A DNA stretch of 25,530 bases from assembly GCA_025997215.1 (NCBI GenBank), contig BNUH01000040.1, positions 1-25,530 of the forward strand. The letters run 5' to 3'. Below the pieces are notes generated by a model. That model saw only the letters and a program-made list of their open reading frames with translations, searched no databases and was not told the origin of the DNA. The stretch is from Clostridia bacterium (GTDB taxonomy: Bacteria > Bacillota_A > Clostridia > Christensenellales > Aristaeellaceae). A program made the position numbers and the translations under genes. This document shows, piece after piece, positions 1 through 7,215 of this stretch. Each line of letters opens with the position of its first letter. Within the stretch, counting starts at the first letter, position 1.

Positions 1-212
1 CAATCATAGGTCGCGATCGCAACCAATTCGCCATCGTTCTCCCATAAACCAATTTTTCCCAACCCGCTTTCGTCAAGATAACTGTGGGTTATCATCCAAT
101 CCCAACGCCCAAAAGTGTAGTCGGAGCTGTCCAGTCTTAACAGAAATCTGCGCAACTTGTAATAGTCCACGCCGAAGCGTGTATCATTGACATAATGCCG
201 AAATTGGATCAT
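1..212 (-). CDS. GNAT-like N-acetyltransferase, N-terminal part (runs off the window)
   Basis: The first 70 codons of a minus-strand gene are visible and the rest lies left of position 1. The ATG at 212-210 is preceded by a strong AGGAGG (217-221 on the complement), and the frame is open to the edge. The protein is rich in aromatic and charged residues and reaches a segment GKIGLWENDGELVAIATYD. That is the typical beta-strand start of a GNAT acyl-CoA-binding fold (strand, turn, 'GELVA' strand) seen in Firmicute acetyltransferases. The acetyl-CoA-binding motif A (Q/RxxGxG/A) would lie downstream and is not in the window, so the family call is an inference and the substrate is unknown. Confidence 0.6.
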   Translation of the reverse strand, partial: MIQFRHYVNDTRFGVDYYKLRRFLLRLDSSDYTFGRWDWMITHSYLDESGLGKIGLWENDGELVAIATYD

Positions 213-304
213 ATATCCTCCTTCACGACGGAAGCGCGCTACTGCGCCTCGCCACATCGGTATCATATACCAACCAGGCTGCCGCAGTCAACCATACAGA
301 AACA

Positions 305-490
305 TCAGTTTTCGGGCACTTCACCCGGCAGTCGTCCAAACATTATCAGGTGAGCATAATCACTTTTGTGTTCCTCAATCCATACGGCCAGCTCGTAATA
401 ACCAAGTCCCATGGCAGTGCGTTGTACGCAGTTCCGATCCAGCATGTTACAACAGCCCAACTTACAGATGTGGAGCAATTGTTCTAACAA
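305..490 (-). CDS. small hypothetical protein next to the tRNA-linked region
   Basis: An open frame of 61 codons from a TTG; an ATG at 445 would give 46 residues. No clear ribosome binding site precedes either start. The composition looks protein-like, with a segment GLGYYELAVWIEEHKSDYA and four Cys in the first 21 residues. It overlaps the end of the excisionase-like frame by 29 bases in another register, so it could be coupled to it or be a remnant of the same insertion. I do not recognise the family. It is reported at low confidence because length and context are the only support. Confidence 0.3.
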   Translation of the reverse strand: MLEQLLHICKLGCCNMLDRNCVQRTAMGLGYYELAVWIEEHKSDYAHLIMFGRLPGEVPEN

Positions 491-776
491 TCGTTGATGC
501 GTTGTTCCGCCTTACTTCCTCCGCATTCGCGCCTGAATCATCGATAGATGCCGCTAATTCTGTTTCGATTACCTTTGAAATGGCTTCCGGTGATACAAGT
601 AACCTACCCTGCCTACCTCCTATGGCTCGTATGGCCGGAAAACGTTTAGTCGCGCTACCTGTTCGCAACGCATACATGCTAAGTCCTGTCGTTGCGGCGG
701 CTTCCTTAAGGTTTGTTACCCGTGCAGTACCCAAACAGTACCCAATTTCAGAAAAAAGCTCAACAGAAAAACTCAA
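462..776 (-). CDS. excisionase-like helix-turn-helix protein (start uncertain, possibly a remnant)
   Basis: Residues about 21-72 read as a winged HTH of the excisionase/MerR-like type found in integrative elements: TNLKEAAATTGLSMYALRTG, then a basic turn, then FPAIRAIGGRQGRLLVSPEAI. This pattern (KEAA..TGLS.YALR...GRFPAIR..G..G.LL) is common in small DNA-binding proteins of gut Firmicute elements. The farthest start, a TTG at 776, lies inside the tRNA terminator and has no ribosome binding site. A TTG at 734 or the ATG at 680 (the M of MYALRTG) are alternatives, but the ATG would cut the HTH. Together with its position just past the tRNA 3' end, this suggests the residue of a tRNA-integrated element. 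No integrase is visible in the window. Confidence 0.5.
   Translation of the reverse strand: MSFSVELFSEIGYCLGTARVTNLKEAAATTGLSMYALRTGSATKRFPAIRAIGGRQGRLLVSPEAISKVIETELAASIDDSGANAEEVRRNNASTIVRTIAPHL
725..745. repeat. two 10-bp direct repeats next to the tRNA 3' end
   Basis: CAGTACCCAA occurs at 725-734 and again at 736-745, one helical turn apart (11-bp period). They lie between the tRNA terminator and the excisionase-like HTH coding segment. Closely spaced direct repeats at this place could be arm-type or excisionase binding sites of an integrated element. Their function is inferred only from position. Confidence 0.45.
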
Positions 777-806
777 GCCACGAGGAACCCAAGTCCCTCG
801 CGGCTT
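768..806 (-). terminator. bidirectional terminator downstream of tRNA-Arg
   Basis: The 11-bp stem pairs 75-85 of the 700s block (775-785) with 796-806. On the minus strand it includes one G-U pair, which would be an A-C mismatch on the plus strand. The minus transcript continues into GAGTTTTTCTG, and the plus side also has a T run. It lies just after the tRNA 3' end, so it most likely ends the tRNA transcript. Confidence 0.7.
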
Positions 807-812
807 TTTTCG

Positions 813-886
813 TGTACCTGACAGGATTCGAACCTGCGGCCTACAGAGTCGGAGTCTGTCGCTCTATCCAGCTGAGCTACAGGTAC
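813..886 (-). tRNA. tRNA-Arg, anticodon CCG
   Basis: The minus strand folds into a full cloverleaf. The acceptor stem is GTACCTG (886-880) with CAGGTAC (820-814). The D arm is GCTC..GAGC, the anticodon stem ACAGA/TCTGT encloses the loop CTCCGAC, and the T arm contains GGTTCGAATCC. The anticodon CCG at loop positions 34-36 reads the Arg codon CGG. The discriminator base is A at 813, and CCA is not encoded. The gene is 74 nt with no intron. tRNA-Arg genes are frequent integration sites for mobile elements, which fits the excisionase-like frame next to its 3' end. Confidence 0.95.
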
Positions 887-1122
887 ACACCCGAATGCAC
901 TTATTATACAGTATGGATATGGGGTATGTCAAATCGTATCTTGCTGTCCAATGCCGTCAACCTACAGGTCACAAACCCGAAGAATTTTTCATATTACAGG
1001 GCCTAACCCGCGGGAGAGGGGGAACGTGCGACATCCTTATGCGTAGCAGCACGTTATGCACAGTGAATCGTAATAAGCCACCTGGCACTTGAATCGACAT
1101 CAAAAAAGAGTTGACATAATAT

Positions 1123-1151
1123 TTGACAAAGCGCCTTGAACTAGTTGTAAT
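1123..1151 (+). promoter_or_regulatory. orphan sigma-A-type promoter
   Basis: TTGACA at 1123-1128, a 17-nt spacer, then TGTAAT at 1146-1151. A second TTGACA lies at 1111-1116. No convincing gene follows on the plus strand; the next plus-strand structure is the hairpin at 1326-1346. The whole stretch 887-1359 has no gene I can support. Confidence 0.4.
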
Positions 1152-1325
1152 GGTATCTGGCGGCTAACGAGCCGACTATGAGTGGACATTATTTTCCGGC
1201 AGCCGGATCTTGTGCCGACATTGTTCGACGATAGCCGATATGTATAACTATCTCGGTGCAGAAATACAATAGCTTTATTTTGACGAATTAATCACCTTCG
1301 AGCAGGAAATATACGATTTCATAAA

Positions 1326-1346
1326 GGAGGGGCGATGCGCCCCTCC
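1326..1346 (-). terminator. hairpin terminator after the large surface-protein gene
   Basis: A perfect 9-bp stem (GGAGGGGCG/CGCCCCTCC, loop of 3 nt) starts 14 bases past the stop codon of the minus-strand gene and is followed on that strand by TTTATG. The stem is very GC-rich but the T run is short. It could also end a plus-strand transcript coming from the promoter at 1123. Confidence 0.65.
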
Positions 1347-1359
1347 CTTTGACTTAAGC

Positions 1360-4300
1360 CTACTGCAGGTCGAATACCACCTGCTCCTGGGCTGCGGGCG
1401 ACGGCCCGTTGTAATACAGATTCGGTTCCAGGATCAGCTGGGATGGCGTTAGCGATGCCACCTTATACGGGCCGTTGCCGACGAGCGCGTTGGCGACCAT
1501 CGTCCAGCGGGAGCCGTACTCTTCGATGGTTTTCTCCTGGACGGGGCTGTAGGTGAAAGCCGTCAGCAGCGTCAGGAAGTAGTCGGACTTCTCATTGATC
1601 GTCAGTTCCAGCGTATAATCGTCCAGGGCCTTGACGCCCAGATCATCCGCCTTCGCCGTGCCTTCCAGGAATTCCTGGGCGTTGTCGATGTACATCGTCA
1701 GCAGCGCGCTGTTGCGGGCCTGGTTCGCGTCGGTCAGAATGCGCTGGTAGGTGTACACGTAGTCATTCGCCGTCAGCGGCGAGCCGTCAGACCATTTCAG
1801 ATCCTGATTCAATGTGAACGTGTACACGGTGCCATCCTCGTTGATCTTCCACGATTCAGCGTTAGCGCCTACCTGCTCATTCGTCTGGGCGTCGGTGACG
1901 ACGAGGCCTTCGAATAGCCGGGTCATCAGCGGCTGCACGACCGAGTTATTCGTGATGCTCGGGTCGATCCCGCCCGCCTCGAACACGAACTCCTGGGACA
2001 GCCGCATCGCGCCGTCGACGGAGGCGGAGTACTCGGTAGCTATAATTGTGTCGGAAACGATATTAGCTCCACCACTCCCGCTGCTACCACCGAGCCCATA
2101 ACCAGTAGGTGGCTGTGTTACATAATCCCAGCCTTCACCCTCATCTAAGTCCGGATAATACGGGTATTCCGGATCCGTGGGATACGGGTAGAATATACCA
2201 GTCTCTGGATCATAGTACCCGTTGCTGTTGCCGCTGCCATCCCCTGCGCCCATCCCGCCACTGGAGCCATATCCGCTGTCGCCGATGGAGCCGGTGCCGC
2301 TGGGATTGGTGCTGCTGATGAAGTTGCCATTCGAGTCGTAGTAGTTGCCGTTGGAGTCGCGGAAGTAGAATCCATCCCACCACAAGCCCGAACCATCCGG
2401 GGTTACGGTGTCGGCCCAAGGATCATCCCAGCCAAGCCCGCCGCTCGTCCCGTAGTCCGGCACGTCGAGGCCGCGGTAGATGATAGCCGGGCACGACTTG
2501 CTGACATATCGGAGGCCTGGGGTTAGTGAGCCATAGGCATTGTGATCTTTCAATACCGTGCGGATGTAGTATGCCACGTACGGCATGGAGTTCACCGCCG
2601 CGCTTGACGGAATCGCGATGCGAGTGCCAGTGGTCGAGGTAATCTTGTTGATGTTACCATTAACGTTGGTGACTTCATACACCATGAAGTAGTAGCTATT
2701 CTGATTGTTACCTGATATGCCATCCAGGCTCCAGATTAAGTAACCATCCTTAATGGTCAGCGGGTACTTAGGTTGAAAGAATTCTGCGGCTATGGGGGTC
2801 ATCGAAACATACAGTGACGCCAATGGCGTGGTACCGCCATTATATATGACCTTATAGTCACCAGGGTTTATCGGCGAAACCTTGAACTCGAACCATTTCT
2901 TGCTTTGCAGTTCAGAACCCAACACCTCGTGCTTGATACTCCCATCAGTAACACCAGAAGCATTAGGCATCCAAACCTCAATCTTGTCCTTAGGATCGAT
3001 CGGCCCAGTGATCTCAACGCGCACGGTCATCGAATCCAAAGTCTCTTCATAGAAGGTACCAGTGATCGTGGCTGTTGTAGGCGTTTTCGCGATATCCTCG
3101 TACTTTATGACCAGAGACGCAGACTTCTTACTCTGTACGAGGGTGCCATTGATTCGTACCCATGATTGTGCGTAGACAGTCAGCACATCCCCAGGAAGTG
3201 TAACTTTCGAGTTCAATAACGTGGTGATGTCTATCTGGTCGTTCGGCAGTTGCTTCAGTAACTCCAGGTTTTCTTTGATACCGCTGGCATGTTCTAACGT
3301 ACCAGTGTAATCTACATACTCGATGCCCGTTGACGAGCGCAGATACACATACCTCGTATTCCCAGTATAGTCGAGGCCTTGCATAACCTGCGGCCCTTCC
3401 GGGTGGGTATTCGCGTTGATGATCGGGAATTCCGTCTCATTCCAGGATATCGCACCATCGGACGCGTAGTTGCCTACACGTATCGTCAGTGAGTAGGGAT
3501 AAGCGGTCGGTTGTCGTTCGCCCACCTCATAGAAGCGGTTCGGCGTTGCCTCGCTCCCTAAATCCTTCGCCAAAATCTTCGTGGATGTGCCGCCATTTTT
3601 CTCCCAAATCTCGATCGTATGCCCTTCGGCGATGATTTCGACACGGATCGTACCATCCTCATAATGGAATAGCCAGTTGACCAGCGGCTTAGTCGGTACC
3701 GCGTCGCTGACATCATGGTCGGTTAAGAAGATGGTGTTGCTCTTTGAGGCCTCGGAATAGATGTCGTCGGCGACAACAGCCGGAGTATCGTTGTCGTTGA
3801 CCGCTTGCACGTTAATCCAGATAGCCCTGTACTGGTTGCGTATGGCAGAAATCGTCAAACCCGCTTCAGTTGGGATATCAATGAATTCTGACGTTACCGT
3901 GTACGCGGGCTTCACCAGTACCGACTGTCCTAAAGGATCGTTTTTGTCAATCGCGTAGATCGATACGATGTAGTACGACGCATTTTTGACGGCTGGCCAT
4001 GTCGCCTTCAAGGTATCTTTGTATATGGTAGGTTCAGGCCTGGCCACGGTCGGCGTCGCGGGAACGCTGTTGATAAGGAATCGAGCGGCAGGATACGCGA
4101 TAGGGTTGGTAACACCAACGCGCCTATACTCAATCCGGAAGTATCCATCCAGCTTTGCAGTTGGAATGGTAAAAGTTTTGCCACCCATATCCGTATCTGC
4201 CGTATTCGTTGGGCTGGATATGTTCCAATAATCAGTCGGTGTCGTTGACGACTCTGTTGCATAGCGATACAGCGTTACCTGATACGCCCAGCCTTGCGTG

Positions 4301-5751
4301 ATGGCTATAACCGCACCACCTGCCGCTGTATTGCTGATGACTTCAGCCGCAAATGTGCCAGTGGTAACTTCTGATAAAGGCGTAATTTCGACCACTGGAT
4401 CCGTGGTTTCGTCCGGTTCATTGGCATCGCTGGTATCATCGCCAGTTGATTCAGGCTGTGTCGCGGGTTCCACATTCACATTCACCCACGGCCCATACAT
4501 AACATTGATGGCTCCGCCGCCCAACTCGAAGTCGCAGTTGAACAGCCTTACCTTGACGTTATAGAAATTGTTGGTGTCAAAGCCATGCTCCGTGTTGACG
4601 CCCGGATTGCCTGGAGCGTTGGTGACACTGCCGATATTCGCGGCCTTGCCGTTCGCGTCGTAACCGATCGCCTCAAAGCCGTTGGCCTGTCCGACAATGC
4701 GGAGCACGAACGTACCATTATAATCGTTGGATACGATCGTCACGGTTGGCGCTAAAGGAGCCGTATCGCTCGGCAGCGCATCCGTATCATCCACTGTCGG
4801 CTGTGTGAAGTCTGGCCCGATCAACGCATAGTTCGATATTTCGGGATTCGTCACATCGACCATCGGCATTGCACCGCGAAGCGTCATTGGCGGAGTGAAT
4901 CCAGCGGTCTCATCCGGCGTCCCTTCCTCAATGATAAAGGCGCTTTCAAAGATAACCGCGCTTTCCACGTTGCCGCTATTGAGCGTTAGTTCGGGTAACT
5001 TGTCCTCCTCGACGGTCAGGTTTTCAAAGAGCTGGCTCTTGGCCGCTTCTTCGGCGGCGGCTAACGCTGCTGCTTCGGCTGCGGCCTGGGCAAGCGCCGC
5101 CGCTTCTTTGGCCGCCTCTTCCTGATCCACGAAGTCTTGCGCAAGCTCCTCGATGGTCAGCTTCGTCCCGGCGCTCATGACATCCTTGGTCGCACCGGTT
5201 TCGTCGATAACCTTGTTGAACAGCTTGACCGTCACGGTATACGGATACGCCGTGGCCTTGAGTCCGCTAATCTTTATGTCGATTTTGCGGTCGGTGAGTG
5301 TCTCGCCGTTGAGCGGATAAATCCTGACAGGCGTTTCGTTCGGACCGAAACCCGTCACGACCAACCCGTCCGCGACGCCTTGTACCCTAATGGAGAAAGT
5401 CCCGTCGGGGTTTTGGGAAACCTTCTTGACACCGGGCTTGTTGGGCGCGCCATCGGTTGCTGGCAGCTCTACCAGTAAGCCTGGATCGCCGGGCAGCACT
5501 AGAAGCTGATCCGATGGCGGTGGCGGATCGGTCGGCGCTTCCCCAGTCGGGAGGACTGGCGCAGAGCTAGCCGATCCATCAACCTGGACAGTGGTTACAG
5601 GGGCGCTATACACATCAACCCACGATTGATCCCACGGCGAATCAGTAAAACCGACATCCTGGCGCGCGTACGCGGTGATGCCCGTCCCCATCGTGAGCAG
5701 GCATGCCAGCGCCAGCAGGATGGATAGTGGTTTACGTAGCTTGCTTCTCAT
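1360..5751 (-). CDS. large secreted modular surface protein ending in a truncated SBP_bac_5 domain
   Basis: 1463 residues; ATG preceded by AAGGAGGGTCAC. Residues 1-29 form a Sec signal peptide (basic start, hydrophobic core, AYA before R30). A Cys at 17 sits in a poor lipobox, so cleavage by signal peptidase I is more likely. Three diverged beta-rich units start with a (D/N)GT(F/I).(L/I/V)R-type strand at about 116-179, 345-405 and 698-761 and end in a strand such as YTVTVKLFN. An Ala/Glu helix spans 209-241, and Fn3-like segments lie between. A Gly/Ser/Tyr/Asp-rich linker covers roughly 1110-1229. From about 1230 to the end the sequence is the first lobe of an OppA-type solute-binding domain (LFEGLVV, YTFTLNQDLKWSDGSPLTAND, GNGPYKV), but it stops about 215 residues into a domain that normally exceeds 450. 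A terminator follows directly. It is probably cell-surface or secreted; the ligand is unknown. Confidence 0.85.
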   Translation of the reverse strand: MRSKLRKPLSILLALACLLTMGTGITAYARQDVGFTDSPWDQSWVDVYSAPVTTVQVDGSASSAPVLPTGEAPTDPPPPSDQLLVLPGDPGLLVELPATDGAPNKPGVKKVSQNPDGTFSIRVQGVADGLVVTGFGPNETPVRIYPLNGETLTDRKIDIKISGLKATAYPYTVTVKLFNKVIDETGATKDVMSAGTKLTIEELAQDFVDQEEAAKEAAALAQAAAEAAALAAAEEAAKSQLFENLTVEEDKLPELTLNSGNVESAVIFESAFIIEEGTPDETAGFTPPMTLRGAMPMVDVTNPEISNYALIGPDFTQPTVDDTDALPSDTAPLAPTVTIVSNDYNGTFVLRIVGQANGFEAIGYDANGKAANIGSVTNAPGNPGVNTEHGFDTNNFYNVKVRLFNCDFELGGGAINVMYGPWVNVNVEPATQPESTGDDTSDANEPDETTDPVVEITPLSEVTTGTFAAEVISNTAAGGAVIAITQGWAYQVTLYRYATESSTTPTDYWNISSPTNTADTDMGGKTFTIPTAKLDGYFRIEYRRVGVTNPIAYPAARFLINSVPATPTVARPEPTIYKDTLKATWPAVKNASYYIVSIYAIDKNDPLGQSVLVKPAYTVTSEFIDIPTEAGLTISAIRNQYRAIWINVQAVNDNDTPAVVADDIYSEASKSNTIFLTDHDVSDAVPTKPLVNWLFHYEDGTIRVEIIAEGHTIEIWEKNGGTSTKILAKDLGSEATPNRFYEVGERQPTAYPYSLTIRVGNYASDGAISWNETEFPIINANTHPEGPQVMQGLDYTGNTRYVYLRSSTGIEYVDYTGTLEHASGIKENLELLKQLPNDQIDITTLLNSKVTLPGDVLTVYAQSWVRINGTLVQSKKSASLVIKYEDIAKTPTTATITGTFYEETLDSMTVRVEITGPIDPKDKIEVWMPNASGVTDGSIKHEVLGSELQSKKWFEFKVSPINPGDYKVIYNGGTTPLASLYVSMTPIAAEFFQPKYPLTIKDGYLIWSLDGISGNNQNSYYFMVYEVTNVNGNINKITSTTGTRIAIPSSAAVNSMPYVAYYIRTVLKDHNAYGSLTPGLRYVSKSCPAIIYRGLDVPDYGTSGGLGWDDPWADTVTPDGSGLWWDGFYFRDSNGNYYDSNGNFISSTNPSGTGSIGDSGYGSSGGMGAGDGSGNSNGYYDPETGIFYPYPTDPEYPYYPDLDEGEGWDYVTQPPTGYGLGGSSGSGGANIVSDTIIATEYSASVDGAMRLSQEFVFEAGGIDPSITNNSVVQPLMTRLFEGLVVTDAQTNEQVGANAESWKINEDGTVYTFTLNQDLKWSDGSPLTANDYVYTYQRILTDANQARNSALLTMYIDNAQEFLEGTAKADDLGVKALDDYTLELTINEKSDYFLTLLTAFTYSPVQEKTIEEYGSRWTMVANALVGNGPYKVASLTPSQLILEPNLYYNGPSPAAQEQVVFDLQ

Positions 5752-5808
5752 GTGACCCTCCTTGTCCGGTGTTACCCGGGAATAGGCGTAGAGTTTGTTA
5801 CAAGCTAT

Positions 5809-5836
5809 ATTTTACCACACCCTCCGAAAATTTCAA
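5809..5836 (-). promoter_or_regulatory. sigma-A promoter of the surface-protein gene
   Basis: On the minus strand, TTGAAA (5836-5831), a 16-nt spacer and TAAAAT (5814-5809). It lies 58 bases ahead of the start codon, so the gene probably has its own vegetative transcript rather than relying on the amidase gene upstream. Confidence 0.6.
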
Positions 5837-5916
5837 GTGTGTGTCGCACATTTTACAAAAATATTTCTGGCGTCGGTTGAACTGGCCGCCAACCGTAACA
5901 ACATAACGATATTTTG

Positions 5917-6795
5917 TTAACGATCCTCCCTTAATGCTGGTGTCGGCATGGCCTCCAGAGCGAACCATTCCTCGACGGCGTCCGCAATAGCCTCGGCAAT
6001 GCGCCGCTGATAGGCCGGATCGCGCAGTTTCGCTTCCTCGGCGGCGTTCGACAGGAATCCGCATTCGACCAGCGAGGACGGTATACCCAGCGAGTTGATG
6101 TAGAAGTCGCCGACATTCGCGCGCCGCCGCGAACCGGGATACAGCGCGTCATTCAGGTGTGACTGCAGCACCACGGCCAGCATCTGCCCCGCCTCGCAAT
6201 CCTTCCGGTAGAACACCTGCGGCCCGCGCTGGGACGCCACGCGGTAGTCGTTCTGATGGATAGATAGGAGCATCTCCGAGCCGTGGGTTAGTATGCGCTC
6301 GGCGCGGCGTTCCATGTCCTGACGCTTCTTGCGGATCGGCGGGTTGGGATCGTTGAGCGCGGTGTCGGTGTCGCGCGTCATGACCACCGTCGCGCCGCGC
6401 GAGGTGAGTATATCTTTTAATGTTAATGATATCTGCAGGTTGTAAACCTTCTCCCATGGGCCGCGGTTGGCCGCGCGCGCGCCTCCATCGTAGCCGCCGT
6501 GCCCTGGATCGACCGCGATGATATGCCCCGTCAAGGCCCCATCCGCCGTCGGCTTGAACACGGGCGTGGCCAACAGAATCCCCTGCATGACCGCGTCGGC
6601 GGGCGTGCCGTCGCTAAGCAGAATCGGCGCGGGCGTCGCTTTGGGCGCGGGTGAGGGCGTCGGCGTTGCGGCATCCCACAGCCACCAAGCGGGTTGAGCG
6701 GCTGGCGATAACATCCACCCGACTATGAGCATCGCGACACATCCGCCCAGCCACCGCGTGTGCTTGCCGTAACGTTCCCAGATTTTCCGTAACAT
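5917..6795 (-). CDS. N-acetylmuramoyl-L-alanine amidase, Amidase_3 family, CwlD-like
   Basis: 292 residues. It cleaves the bond between muramic acid and the stem peptide in peptidoglycan. An N-terminal signal anchor (about 15-36) is followed by a Thr/Pro/Ala linker (42-58). The Amidase_3 domain spans about 90-285: zinc ligands H99 in DPGHGGYDGGA, E115 in WEKVYN and H180 in LLSIHQND, and catalytic E244 in SLVECGFLSN. I chose the ATG at 6795 because GGGGAGG lies 9 bases upstream and a sporulation-type promoter at 6837-6865 sits inside the longer frame. The layout (membrane anchor, single catalytic domain, this size) and that promoter suggest the CwlD role, making muramic-lactam for the spore cortex. 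Other Amidase_3 enzymes remain possible. Confidence 0.85.
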   Translation of the reverse strand: MLRKIWERYGKHTRWLGGCVAMLIVGWMLSPAAQPAWWLWDAATPTPSPAPKATPAPILLSDGTPADAVMQGILLATPVFKPTADGALTGHIIAVDPGHGGYDGGARAANRGPWEKVYNLQISLTLKDILTSRGATVVMTRDTDTALNDPNPPIRKKRQDMERRAERILTHGSEMLLSIHQNDYRVASQRGPQVFYRKDCEAGQMLAVVLQSHLNDALYPGSRRRANVGDFYINSLGIPSSLVECGFLSNAAEEAKLRDPAYQRRIAEAIADAVEEWFALEAMPTPALREDR

Positions 6796-6836
6796 TTTGC
6801 CCCGCCTCCCCGTCGATCCCGATGCCTGTTCGCGCA

Positions 6837-6865
6837 ATCGTATGACAAGGGGCGGCGTGCTATGC
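6837..6865 (-). promoter_or_regulatory. sigma-E-like (or sigma-G-like) promoter of the amidase gene
   Basis: On the minus strand, GCATAGC (6865-6859), a 14-nt spacer and CATACGAT (6844-6837). This compares with the sigma-E consensus KMATATT-N14-CATACAnT at 5 of 7 positions in the -35 and with one mismatch in the -10. The leader to the chosen ATG would be about 35 nt. cwlD is known to be transcribed by sigma-E and sigma-G in Bacillus. Confidence 0.5.
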
Positions 6866-6993
6866 CTTGCACAAACGTGGAAATCCCACCGACCCTTGGT
6901 CTGTTTCACCGTCCAGACCGGAGTCTTGGCGCATCCGCAAGGGCTGGTGGTTTAGCGTACAAGGTTATGCCTGTCCACGGTCTGGTATGCGTG

Positions 6994-7123
6994 TTATCCA
7001 CATTGTCCACAGGGTTATCCACAGATTTGACGGCTATGCGGCTAAATTTTCAAGAGTTATCCACCGTTTCAGTTTTTATTATCCACCGCTGTGGATAGAA
7101 ATCCACAGGCAAGATGTGGATTC
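6994..7123. promoter_or_regulatory. cluster of eight DnaA boxes
   Basis: TTATCCACA is perfect at 6994-7002 and 7015-7023. Single-mismatch copies are TTGTCCACA (7003-7011), TTATCCACC (7057-7065 and 7079-7087) and, on the minus strand, CTATCCACA (7098-7090). Two-mismatch copies are AAATCCACA (7099-7107) and, on the minus strand, GAATCCACA (7123-7115). Several abut directly, and short AT-rich tracts lie between them. This density is typical of oriC or of a DnaA-titrating or regulatory locus. dnaA and dnaN are not in the window. Confidence 0.75.
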
Positions 7124-7171
7124 CCATCAAACAGACCGATAGTCTGCAAGATTGGACTGGTGCTAAAGCAA

Positions 7172-7200
7172 AACAGACCGCGAGTCTGTCGCGGTCTGTT
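7172..7200 (-). terminator. clpB terminator
   Basis: A perfect 12-bp stem (AACAGACCGCGA and its complement) with a 5-nt loop, 16 bases beyond the clpB stop codon. On the minus strand it is followed by TTGCTTT, continuing the T run. The same GTCTG/CAGAC words recur nearby (7135-7145). Confidence 0.8.
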
Positions 7201-7215
7201 GCTAATTTCTGGAGA

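Noticed and set aside
502..1092. Plus-strand frame of 196 codons across the tRNA
   Set aside because: It reads through the tRNA-Arg gene and its terminator in antisense, so it cannot be a protein gene.
1158..1325. Pseudogene in the gap (DELITFEQEIYDFIKEG frame)
   Set aside because: The frame is short, has a stop just upstream and matches no family I know, so it is not listed as a feature.
5917..6909. Longer amidase start at 6909
   Set aside because: The extra 38 residues are not signal-peptide-like, and the promoter-like boxes at 6837-6865 and the ribosome binding site fit the ATG at 6795.
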